Assembly (NCBI GenBank): GCA_027623615.1 | Contig: JAQBVH010000254.1 | Coordinates: 1 to 5,704, forward strand | Length of the DNA stretch: 5,704 nucleotides | Direction of reading: 5' to 3' | Origin: Planctomycetota bacterium | GTDB taxonomy: Bacteria > Planctomycetota > UBA1135 > GCA-002686595 | Part shown: one piece after another, positions 1 through 5,552 of the stretch | How positions within the stretch are numbered: position 1 is the stretch's first letter | How the letters are laid out: each line of letters starts with the position of its first letter | Notes under the pieces: generated by a model | Databases searched by the model: none | Seen by the model: only the letters and a program-made list of their open reading frames with translations | Told to the model about the DNA's origin: nothing | Position numbers and translations under genes: made by a program

Positions 1-376
1 GTGTGTGCGCGACGCGGTCCCCCCCGCCGAGGGCGACGAGCGCCGGGCCAGCGGGCGACGACCAGGTGAGGGAGACCCCGTAGGCGCGCGGCGGTAGCAC
101 GTCCGCGTGGGTGCTCCACGTACCGTCGGGCGCGAGCACGAACGCGTCGCCGTGCCAGACCTTGCTGCCACCGTCCCAGTCGCGACCCTCGGGGAAGTTC
201 GCGCCGCCGATCACCACCAGGGAGTCGCCGCAGCGCCCGGCGAACACGCCCGCGCGGCCGACGGGATCGGGCAGCGGCGCGAGTTCGCTCCAGTCGAGGA
301 CCCGGTCGTCCTCCTGCGCGAACGTGGGCGCCAGGAGGGCCAGGGGGAGGACGAGCGCGCGCACGAGCGCCCTCAC
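1..376 (-). CDS. Exported kelch-type sugar mutarotase, NanM-like (5' part only)
   Basis: This is the N-terminal 125 codons of a gene that runs off the left edge. Residues 1-20 form a signal peptide (MRALVRALVLPLALLAPTFA, predicted cut before Q21), so the protein should be exported. The mature part has the opening of a kelch beta-propeller: a GVFAG stretch at 43-47, then VVIGGANFPEG (54-64), then KVWHGD (72-77), and a second Gly-rich strand ending ALGGGD (115-120). IGGANFP followed by KVWH is characteristic of the cyclically permuted mutarotase / N-acetylneuraminate epimerase family. E. coli NanM of that family converts alpha- to beta-sialic acid in the periplasm. I chose the GTG at 376 because it gives a 4-nt GTGA overlap with the upstream lyase stop; a GTG two codons earlier (382) is also possible. 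Translational coupling to a sialic-acid lyase supports the assignment. The exact sugar substrate is inferred. Confidence 0.75.
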   Translation of the reverse strand, partial: MRALVRALVLPLALLAPTFAQEDDRVLDWSELAPLPDPVGRAGVFAGRCGDSLVVIGGANFPEGRDWDGGSKVWHGDAFVLAPDGTWSTHADVLPPRAYGVSLTWSSPAGPALVALGGGDRVAHT

Positions 377-1272
377 GACCACTGGCGCACCCCGAGAGCC
401 TCGAGGTCCGCAGCCAGCGCCTCGCGCGCCGCGCCGGTCGGCGTGTCGATCGGCGCACGCGAGGGGCCGAGGTCCCCATGCAGCAGCGCGTGGATCGCCT
501 TCTGGCTGCCGCGGCCGTGCTTGGGGAGCAGGCGAATGAAGGCCTGCGCCCGGGACATGCGCGCCCGGGCGCCCACGAGGTCACCCGCGTCCCAGGCAGC
601 GAGCAGCTCCCGATAGACCGGCGCCACCAGGTTGTAGGTCGAGCCGATGAACCCGCGCGCGCCAACCGCCAGGGCGGCGAGCAGCATCTCGTCGCGCCCG
701 AAGAGCACCTGGTGTCGCTCGCCGCCGAGCTCCAGGCAGGCCTGGAAGTCGTCGAGCAAGGGGTCGGTGTACTTGATGCCCGCGAAGTTGGGCACGCGGG
801 CGGCGGCCTCCAGCAGCGCCAGCCCGGAGTGCGGCAGGCCGGTCAGGGCAGGGATGTGGTAGTAGAGGAAGGGCGTGTCGGGGACGGCGCGCGCGACCTC
901 CGCGAGGCAACCCACCAGCTCCGCGAGGCTCGACGGCTTGAAGTAGACCGGCGGCACGGCGGAGACCGCGTCGGCGCCGATCTCGACCGCGTGCCGCGCG
1001 AGCTGGCGCGCCTGCGCGAGGGAGTCGTGACCGACCTGGACGATGACCGGCACGCGACCGGCGGCGGCGCGCACGTAAGCCTCGGCCACCTGGCGGCGCT
1101 CGTCGACCGTCATCGACGCGCCCTCGCCCGTGCTGCCGCACACGTAGAAGCCGGTGATGCCGTCGCCGAGGAGCCGCTCGACCAGCGTGGGGATCGGCGT
1201 CAGGTCCAGCGCCCCGTCGGCCTTGCAAGGAGAGAACGTCGCGGCCAGCAGGCCTTCGAGGGGAGGAAGCAC
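373..1272 (-). CDS. nanA: N-acetylneuraminate lyase (DHDPS/NAL-family class I aldolase)
   Basis: This 299-residue cytoplasmic TIM-barrel aldolase has the normal length for the family, which cleaves N-acetylneuraminate to N-acetylmannosamine and pyruvate through a Schiff base. Visible motifs are GSTGEG (46-51, carboxylate-binding loop), YYHIPALTG (137-145, catalytic Tyr138), FAGIKYTD (163-170, Schiff-base Lys167) and FGRDEMLLAAL (191-201) followed by IGSTYN (209-214). GSTGE, YxIPALTG and GSTYN favour sialate lyase over dihydrodipicolinate synthase. The YYHIPALTG and SQKAI (256-260) stretches look closer to vertebrate-type NPL than to E. coli NanA. The start is GTG at 1272, since family similarity begins at EGLLAATFSP (6-15). 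No Shine-Dalgarno precedes it, and the start codon lies in the arm of a large palindrome. The gene leads a probable two-gene operon with the NanM-like mutarotase. Another keto-acid sugar as substrate cannot be excluded. Confidence 0.87.
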   Translation of the reverse strand: MLPPLEGLLAATFSPCKADGALDLTPIPTLVERLLGDGITGFYVCGSTGEGASMTVDERRQVAEAYVRAAAGRVPVIVQVGHDSLAQARQLARHAVEIGADAVSAVPPVYFKPSSLAELVGCLAEVARAVPDTPFLYYHIPALTGLPHSGLALLEAAARVPNFAGIKYTDPLLDDFQACLELGGERHQVLFGRDEMLLAALAVGARGFIGSTYNLVAPVYRELLAAWDAGDLVGARARMSRAQAFIRLLPKHGRGSQKAIHALLHGDLGPSRAPIDTPTGAAREALAADLEALGVRQWS

Positions 1273-1278
1273 GGGCGG

Positions 1279-1286
1279 AGGCTACC
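1279..1286 (-). promoter_or_regulatory. Candidate extended -10 box for the nanA-like operon
   Basis: This is the mirror image of the plus-strand box. On the minus strand it reads GGTAGCCT, with the TANNNT hexamer at 1284-1279, ending 6 nt before the GTG at 1272. It implies a leaderless transcript for the lyase. The two -10 boxes are back to back, so polymerase on one would cover the other's upstream region. Confidence 0.4.
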
Positions 1287-1294
1287 AAACGCCT

Positions 1295-1302
1295 GGTAGC
1301 CT
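1295..1302 (+). promoter_or_regulatory. Candidate extended -10 box for the plus-strand aldolase paralogue
   Basis: GGTAGCCT contains a TANNNT box (1297-1302) that ends 6 nt before the GTG at 1309. At this spacing transcription would begin at or next to the start codon, giving a leaderless mRNA. No Shine-Dalgarno is present upstream of this GTG, which fits. No convincing -35 box is seen. Confidence 0.4.
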
Positions 1303-1308
1303 CCGCCC

Positions 1309-2211
1309 GTGCACTCCCCGCTGGTCGGCCCCTGGATCCCCCTGCCCCTGCCCTTCGAGGACGGCGGCGCCGTGGACCTCGATCGGCTCGCCCGTTCGGT
1401 CGACGCGTGGATGCGCGAACCCGTCTCGGGCTTTGCGACCTGCACCTCGGACGGGAGCCCAGGGGAGTTCGCCGACCTCGCCTTCGACGAGTGGCGCGTG
1501 GCGGTCGAACAGATCGCGGCACGCACAGGGAAGGTCGGCTTCCCGCTGGTGATCGCCTGCGCGCATCCCGAAGGCGAAGCAGCGCGGCGCCTCGAGTACG
1601 CGGCTCATCTCGACGTGGCAGGCCTGCTCGTCTCCACGCCCGGGCAGGACGACGAGGACCTCGCGCAGGTCCAGGACCTCGCCGGGTGCGCCGCGGGCAC
1701 GCCGATCCTGCTGGTCGAGCCGCCGGGCGCGCGCTCGTTCCGCGCGACCTGGGTGCGTGACAGCCTGCAGCGCGTACCGGGCCTCGCCGGGCTCGTGCTC
1801 ACCGGACGGGGCGAGGACGGCCTCGAGGAACTGCGCGAGTTCGAAGAGGACCTCGCCCTCTGGGTCCCCGACACCGAGCTCGTGACCGGCTACCGGCGCG
1901 GCGCGGTCGGCAGCCTGTCGGCCCACTCCCTGTGGGACGCGGGGAGCTGCGCCCGCTGGTTCGATGCGCTGCACGACGATCTCGACGCGGCCCTGGCCTT
2001 CGAGCGGAGGTGGGTCCGCTTCTGGGAGCTGTTCGTCACGCCCCTGCGCCGGCGGCACGCGCTCACTCGAGCGGGGGTCGACAAGCTCCTCGCCCTGGCG
2101 GGCGGGGTCTTCCGCGGCGCCCCCACGATGGGCTGGCCGAACGCCAGCCCGGACCCGCGCTGGGCGGAGGAGCTGCGCGCTGCCGGGGAGCACGCGATCT
2201 TCCCGACCTGA
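1309..2211 (+). CDS. Divergent DHDPS/NAL-family protein, probable pseudoenzyme
   Basis: This 300-residue protein has the overall layout of the dihydrodipicolinate synthase / N-acetylneuraminate lyase fold. It has GPWIPLPLPFEDGG (7-20) where the family has its first strand, GFATCTSDGSPGE (41-53) for the GTTGE loop, TPILLVEPPG (131-140) for the catalytic-Tyr strand, RVPGLAGLVLTG (155-166) for the Schiff-base strand, and GAVGSLSAHS (198-207) for the late Gly-rich segment. Against the neighbouring lyase, the Lys strand aligns without gaps (RVPNFAGIKYTD versus RVPGLAGLVLTG), placing Val163 at the Lys position. The Tyr position becomes Val136. Only two lysines occur (75 and 259), neither in that strand. 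Aldolase or synthase chemistry through a Schiff base is therefore unlikely. The start is GTG at 1309, inside the palindrome, with no Shine-Dalgarno; translation ends at tandem TGA TGA. The role is unknown; partner or regulator of the lyase is an inference from the shared promoter region. Confidence 0.8.
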   Translation: MHSPLVGPWIPLPLPFEDGGAVDLDRLARSVDAWMREPVSGFATCTSDGSPGEFADLAFDEWRVAVEQIAARTGKVGFPLVIACAHPEGEAARRLEYAAHLDVAGLLVSTPGQDDEDLAQVQDLAGCAAGTPILLVEPPGARSFRATWVRDSLQRVPGLAGLVLTGRGEDGLEELREFEEDLALWVPDTELVTGYRRGAVGSLSAHSLWDAGSCARWFDALHDDLDAALAFERRWVRFWELFVTPLRRRHALTRAGVDKLLALAGGVFRGAPTMGWPNASPDPRWAEELRAAGEHAIFPT

Positions 2212-2240
2212 TGACCAGACGCAGGCCAAACGCCCCTGCG

Positions 2241-2272
2241 CCTGACCCGGCGCACGGGGACCCTGGTACGGT
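2241..2272 (+). promoter_or_regulatory. Candidate housekeeping-type promoter for the two-component operon
   Basis: A -35-like CTGACC (2242-2247) lies 19 nt upstream of the -10-like TACGGT (2267-2272), which is preceded by GG as in an extended -10. The start site would be near 2279, giving a leader of about 20 nt without a Shine-Dalgarno. The same CCTGA-N19-GGTA-N3-TTCT arrangement occurs before the lipoprotein gene at 5514, which raises confidence that it is a real promoter type here. Confidence 0.42.
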
Positions 2273-2279
2273 TCTTGGT
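2263..2279 (+). promoter_or_regulatory. Possible sigma-54-type -24/-12 element (alternative reading)
   Basis: CTGGTACGGTTCTTGGT resembles the sigma-54 consensus YTGGCACGRNNNTTGCW with correct spacing: GG at 2265-2266, ten bases, then GG at 2277-2278 where GC is expected. The mismatches are T for C in the -24 block and, more seriously, G for the conserved C at -12. The downstream operon encodes an NtrC-type activator, so autoregulation would make sense. The site overlaps the housekeeping-type promoter reading, and at most one may be real. Confidence 0.22.
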
Positions 2280-2280
2280 A

Positions 2281-2292
2281 GGCCCGCGGGCC
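2281..2292. repeat. 12-bp perfect palindrome in the kinase leader
   Basis: GGCCCGCGGGCC is self-complementary and lies just after the predicted transcription start and 8 nt before the kinase ATG. It could be an operator half-site pair, but palindromes made only of G and C arise easily in DNA of this composition. Confidence 0.4.
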
Positions 2293-2299
2293 CCCAGCC

Positions 2300-4126
2300 A
2301 TGCCCATGTCCCTGCGCACCCGTCTCACCCTGGTCTTCGGCGCCCTGATCGGCCTGCTCGTCATGGCCGAGTGGGCCCTGGTGACCGCCCTCACCCGGGA
2401 CCTCGAGCAAGAGGTCGCCGAGGTGGCGTTCAGGACTGGCGCCCAGGTCCTCGGCTCGGTCTTCCCCGAGGTCGACGAGGAGGAGGCCTCCGAAGGCTCC
2501 TGGCTCGCGGACGACCACGGCCACGTCCACTCCCACCTGCGCGCCTTCGTCGTCGGCGGCCAGGTGCCGGCCGACCTGCACAGCGTCCTCGGCCCCTTGC
2601 ACGAGAAGCTGCTGCAGCAGGGCGAGCTGGTGCTCCATCAGGAGCAGGTCATGCGCCGCGAGGAGGCCGACGCGCGTCCGACCCTGCGCGGAGAGCGGCG
2701 CCTGCGCCTGCCCGATCACCTGGCCGGAGCCAACGCCGGACACGTGATCGTCCTGACGATGGACACCGAGGACGAGCTGTCGACGGTCGCCACGCGCGGC
2801 TTCGGATTGCGGGGCCCCATCGGGAGCCTGAAGATTCGGGTGCAGGCCAGCCGCCTCGGGTCGGCGGGGGGAGCCCGCGCGATCGCCCTCGGGGTCGGCG
2901 TCGAGGACGTGGACATCGAGGTGCTGCGCATGCCGGAAGCGATCGAGATCGAGCACGAGCTGAGCAGCCTGCCGCCCGACTCCGCTGCCAAGCTCCTGTT
3001 CGAGAAGCTGGGCCAGTCGCCCAACTCCAGCACCTGGACCCTCGGCGGTCCCCCGCTCCCGCATGGCGCGACGGCGCGCCCGCGCAGCGCGCCCACGCTC
3101 ACGGACGACGAGACGAGCGCCCTGCCCGCCGCGGCGGCCGCGGACGACGTGCCCTTGTCCGTCGAGATCCCGATCTCCTCCGCGGGCATCGACCAGGCCA
3201 ACCGCACCTGGTTGCGGCGCCTGATGCTCGGCACGGGCGGCATCCTGGCCCTCGGACTGCTCGTCGCGGGCTGGCTCGCGCACCGGGTGACCCGCCCCCT
3301 GCGCGACCTCTCCAAGGCGGCGCGCGAAGTCGGCGAGGGAGCGCTCGGCACCCAGGCGCCCGCCAGCGGCGACAGGGAAGTCGGTGAGGCGATCGGCGCC
3401 TTCAACCAGATGTCCTCGCGCCTGGCCCAGCTCGACGCGGAGGCGACCGGCCTGCGTCAACGCGAGCACCTGACCGAGATCGGGGAGATGGCCCGGGGCC
3501 TGGCCCACGCCATGCGCAACCCCCTGCACCTGCTCGGCCTCTCGGTCGAGCAGCTCGCCGCCAAGGGCGATGATTCGAGCCGCGACCTGGCCGAGTCCGC
3601 ACGCGGGCAGATCGGGCGCATCGACCGCTCGCTGCGCTCCTTCCTCGCGCTCTCGAGCGGCGGCGCTGGCGTCGCCGAGGCGGTGCGCGTCGACGACCTT
3701 GCCCGCGACGTAGCCCTCGAGGTCGTCCAGCAGGGCGCGGGAGGCGCGCGGGTCGAGGTAGCCGGCGATGATCGCTGCAGCGTGCAAGCCGTCGCCGCAG
3801 AACTGCGCGCCGTCCTGCACGTGCTCGTCGTCAACGCGGTCGAAGCCTCGCATGGCGGAGAAACGGTGCATGTCGTGATCGCCTGCCGGGATCGGGGGGT
3901 CTCGCTGGAGGTGCTCGACCGAGGTCCGGGCCTCGCGGACGAGGTGCGCGACAAGCTCTTCACGCCCCACCTGACCACCAAGGAACAGGGCGCAGGCATG
4001 GGCCTCTTCCTCGCCCACCGCATCGCGACCAGCCGCTACGCGGGCACGTTGGATCTCTTCGACCGGGAGGGTGGCGGCACCCGCGCCGTGCTCACCGTTC
4101 ACGACCGGGAGGGCAGCCGTGGTTGA
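2300..4126 (+). CDS. Membrane sensor histidine kinase with large extracytoplasmic domain
   Basis: This 608-residue two-component sensor autophosphorylates on histidine and should pass phosphate to the overlapping NtrC-type regulator. Order of parts: TM1 about 10-32; a sensor region about 33-305 of no type I recognise, with an alternating-histidine stretch HGHVHSH (73-79) and an Ala/Pro-rich linker (about 254-283); TM2 about 307-327; HAMP about 325-380 (TRPL at 331-334); dimerisation/phosphoacceptor helix with LAHAMRNPL (401-409, phospho-His403); and the ATP-binding domain with N-box Asn512, DRGPG (540-544), FTPHLTTKEQGAG (554-566) and GMGL (566-569). All catalytic boxes look intact. An in-frame TAG at 2279-2281 bars any further upstream start; ATG 2300 is used here, and ATG 2306 is also possible. 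No Shine-Dalgarno is visible. The signal sensed is unknown. Confidence 0.93.
   Translation: MPMSLRTRLTLVFGALIGLLVMAEWALVTALTRDLEQEVAEVAFRTGAQVLGSVFPEVDEEEASEGSWLADDHGHVHSHLRAFVVGGQVPADLHSVLGPLHEKLLQQGELVLHQEQVMRREEADARPTLRGERRLRLPDHLAGANAGHVIVLTMDTEDELSTVATRGFGLRGPIGSLKIRVQASRLGSAGGARAIALGVGVEDVDIEVLRMPEAIEIEHELSSLPPDSAAKLLFEKLGQSPNSSTWTLGGPPLPHGATARPRSAPTLTDDETSALPAAAAADDVPLSVEIPISSAGIDQANRTWLRRLMLGTGGILALGLLVAGWLAHRVTRPLRDLSKAAREVGEGALGTQAPASGDREVGEAIGAFNQMSSRLAQLDAEATGLRQREHLTEIGEMARGLAHAMRNPLHLLGLSVEQLAAKGDDSSRDLAESARGQIGRIDRSLRSFLALSSGGAGVAEAVRVDDLARDVALEVVQQGAGGARVEVAGDDRCSVQAVAAELRAVLHVLVVNAVEASHGGETVHVVIACRDRGVSLEVLDRGPGLADEVRDKLFTPHLTTKEQGAGMGLFLAHRIATSRYAGTLDLFDREGGGTRAVLTVHDREGSRG
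4107..4113 (+). promoter_or_regulatory. Strong Shine-Dalgarno that decides the regulator start
   Basis: GGGAGGG lies inside the end of the kinase gene, 5 nt before the GTG at 4119. It supports that GTG rather than an ATG at 4071, which would add 16 residues ahead of the conserved receiver start. It is the only clear Shine-Dalgarno found at a gene start in this window. Confidence 0.75.
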
Positions 4127-5483
4127 GCAACGCATCCTGCTCGTCGAGGACGAGGCCGCCCAGCGCGACCTGCTCGGGGAGATCCTGCGCAGCGCGGGCT
4201 ACCGCGTCGAGCCCGTCGGCACCGCCGAGGCCGCGCTCGACCGGCTCGTCGCTGGGCGCTTCGACCTCGTGCTCTCCGACTGGAAGCTGCCGGGCCGCGA
4301 CGGCATGCAGCTGTTCAAGGAGGTGCACCAGCGCTGGCCCGACGTGGCCTTCGTGATCGTGACGGCCTACGGCACGATCGCCAGCGCCGTGGCCGCCGTC
4401 CACGCCGGCGCCGACGACTACCTGGCCAAGCCCTTCGAGCGCAGCTCGCTCCTGCTCTCGGTCGAGCGCAGCCTCCGCTCGCGGGCCCTCGTGGACGAGA
4501 ACCGGCGCCTCTCCGAGGCCCTCAACGACCGCGATCGGCTCGTGGACCTGATCGGCCGCGCGCCGGGCATGCAGAAGCTCTACCGCGAGATCGAGAAGGT
4601 CGCGCCGACCCTGGCGACCGTGATGCTCACGGGCGAGAGCGGGACGGGCAAGGAGCTGGCCTCGCGCGCGCTGCACTCCCTCTCGACCCGCAAGGAGGGC
4701 GCGTTCATCGCCGTGAACTGTGCCGCCATCCCTGAGGGGCTGGCCGAGGCCGAGTTCTTCGGGGCCGAGAAGGGCGCCTACACCGGCGCCGACCGGGCCC
4801 GCGAGGGTCGCCTGCGCGCCGCGCACGGCGGCACGCTCTTCCTCGACGAGGTCGGCGAGCTGCCCCTCGAGCTGCAGCCCAAGCTCCTGCGCGCCCTGCA
4901 GGAGCGCAAGGTCGTCCCCGTCGGCGGGACCGACGAGATCGAGGTCGACCTGCGCATCGTGTGCGCCACGAACCGTGACATGGAGAAGGAGGTGCGCGAG
5001 GGCCGCTTCCGCGAGGACCTCTACTACCGCCTGGCGGTCGTCCCCCTGCGCATGCCGCCCCTGCGCGAGCGGCGCGAGGACGTGCCGATGCTGATCGACC
5101 ACTTCATCGAGCGCGCCGTGCGCCGCCACGGCGCCGTCGAGCCGCGCTTCACCTCGGCGGTCACCCGCCGCCTGCTCGACCACCCGTGGCCGGGCAACGT
5201 GCGTGAGCTCGCCAACGTGGTCGAGCGACTCGTTCTGCTCGCGGAGGACGGCGAGGTCGCGCTGACCGATCTGCCCCCCGACTTCGAGCCGAACCAGGCC
5301 AACGCCGGCTCGACCCGCCTCGACCCCCGGGGCATCAGCTGGGACGAGCACGAGAAGGAGATGATGCGCCAGGCCCTGGAGCTGGCGCGGGGCAACCGCA
5401 CCCGCGCGGCGAAGTTGCTCGGGATGCCCTACAAGGCGTTCCTCTATCGCCTCGAGAAGCACGGGCTGAAGCAGCCTGCCTGA
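4119..5483 (+). CDS. NtrC-family sigma-54-dependent response regulator
   Basis: This 454-residue cytoplasmic transcription activator has the full three-domain plan. The receiver (about 3-118) has acidic pair D11/E12, phospho-acceptor Asp54 in LSDWKLPG, Thr82 and Lys104 in AKPF. The AAA+ domain (about 142-370) has Walker A GESGTGKE (172-179), the sigma-54 contact loop GAYTGA (219-224), Walker B LFLDEV (240-245), CATNRD (282-287), FREDLYYRL (297-305) and WPGNVREL (357-364). The C-terminal Fis-type helix-turn-helix (about 410-450) has NRTRAAKLLGMPYKAFLYRL. The start is GTG at 4119, preceded by a strong Shine-Dalgarno and overlapping the kinase by 8 nt, indicating coupled translation and a cognate pair. 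The contact loop has Tyr for the usual Phe (GAFTGA) and FFGAEKG where LFGHEKG is common; Tyr is a conservative change. It should activate sigma-54 promoters; its targets are not evident. Confidence 0.94.
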   Translation: MVEQRILLVEDEAAQRDLLGEILRSAGYRVEPVGTAEAALDRLVAGRFDLVLSDWKLPGRDGMQLFKEVHQRWPDVAFVIVTAYGTIASAVAAVHAGADDYLAKPFERSSLLLSVERSLRSRALVDENRRLSEALNDRDRLVDLIGRAPGMQKLYREIEKVAPTLATVMLTGESGTGKELASRALHSLSTRKEGAFIAVNCAAIPEGLAEAEFFGAEKGAYTGADRAREGRLRAAHGGTLFLDEVGELPLELQPKLLRALQERKVVPVGGTDEIEVDLRIVCATNRDMEKEVREGRFREDLYYRLAVVPLRMPPLRERREDVPMLIDHFIERAVRRHGAVEPRFTSAVTRRLLDHPWPGNVRELANVVERLVLLAEDGEVALTDLPPDFEPNQANAGSTRLDPRGISWDEHEKEMMRQALELARGNRTRAAKLLGMPYKAFLYRLEKHGLKQPA

Positions 5484-5492
5484 GGTGCGTCG

Positions 5493-5506
5493 TCCCCATA
5501 TGGGGA
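5493..5506. repeat. 14-bp perfect palindrome between regulator and lipoprotein genes
   Basis: TCCCCATATGGGGA is a perfect palindrome 9 nt after the regulator stop codon and about 8 nt upstream of the -35-like box of the lipoprotein promoter. There is no loop or T-tract, so it does not look like an intrinsic terminator. Its AT centre and flank position suit a dimeric regulator binding site, but no second copy was seen in the window. Confidence 0.5.
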
Positions 5507-5513
5507 GCCTGGT

Positions 5514-5545
5514 CCTGAGGAGGGGAAAGGGGCGCCGGGTAGACT
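5514..5545 (+). promoter_or_regulatory. Candidate promoter for the lipoprotein gene
   Basis: CCTGA (5514-5518) is followed 19 nt later by GGTAGACT (5538-5545) and then TCT, matching the spacing of the kinase promoter. The TAGACT box ends 7 nt before the ATG at 5553, so the mRNA would be leaderless or nearly so. A GAGGAGG stretch at 5517-5523 looks like a ribosome binding site but is about 30 nt from the ATG, too far to serve it. Confidence 0.45.
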
Positions 5546-5552
5546 TCTGGCC

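Larger units (their letters stand above)
1269..1312. repeat. Perfect 19-bp inverted repeat spanning the divergent start region
   Basis: The left arm (1269-1287) GCACGGGCGGAGGCTACCA and right arm (1294-1312) TGGTAGCCTCCGCCCGTGC are exact reverse complements, separated by the 6-nt spacer AACGCC. The repeat covers the whole 36-nt gap between the two divergent genes and also includes both GTG start codons. It could be a dimeric-regulator operator, a symmetric bidirectional promoter, or both. A terminator role is unlikely because it sits at two gene starts and has no T-tract. Confidence 0.95.

Noticed and set aside
478..1299. A 273-codon plus-strand frame opposite the lyase
   Set aside because: It is antisense to an intact aldolase and rich in Arg/His/Gln repeats without domain signals; its end also crosses the divergent promoter region.
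1269..1312. Palindrome as a transposon end, MITE or CRISPR repeat
   Set aside because: There is only one copy, no flanking target duplication, no spacer array and no transposase. The arms are instead organised around the two start codons.
2220..2240. Possible terminator hairpin after the aldolase paralogue (CGCAGG, 9 nt, CCTGCG)
   Set aside because: Only a 6-bp stem with a 9-nt loop and no T-tract, which is expected by chance in this composition; I do not call it a terminator.
4071..4118. Upstream ATG giving a 16-residue N-terminal extension of the response regulator
   Set aside because: The extra residues lie within the kinase gene and precede the conserved receiver start. The GTG at 4119 has a strong Shine-Dalgarno 5 nt upstream and the ATG does not.
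2063..4135. A 690-codon open frame on the minus strand opposite the kinase
   Set aside because: Its composition is the low-quality Arg/Gly/Ala/Gln mix typical of antisense frames in GC-rich DNA, it has no recognisable motifs, and it opposes a kinase with every expected catalytic box.
4092..5462. A 456-codon minus-strand frame opposite the response regulator
   Set aside because: It is a shadow frame: no motifs, compositionally skewed, and the plus-strand regulator is unmistakable across its full length.
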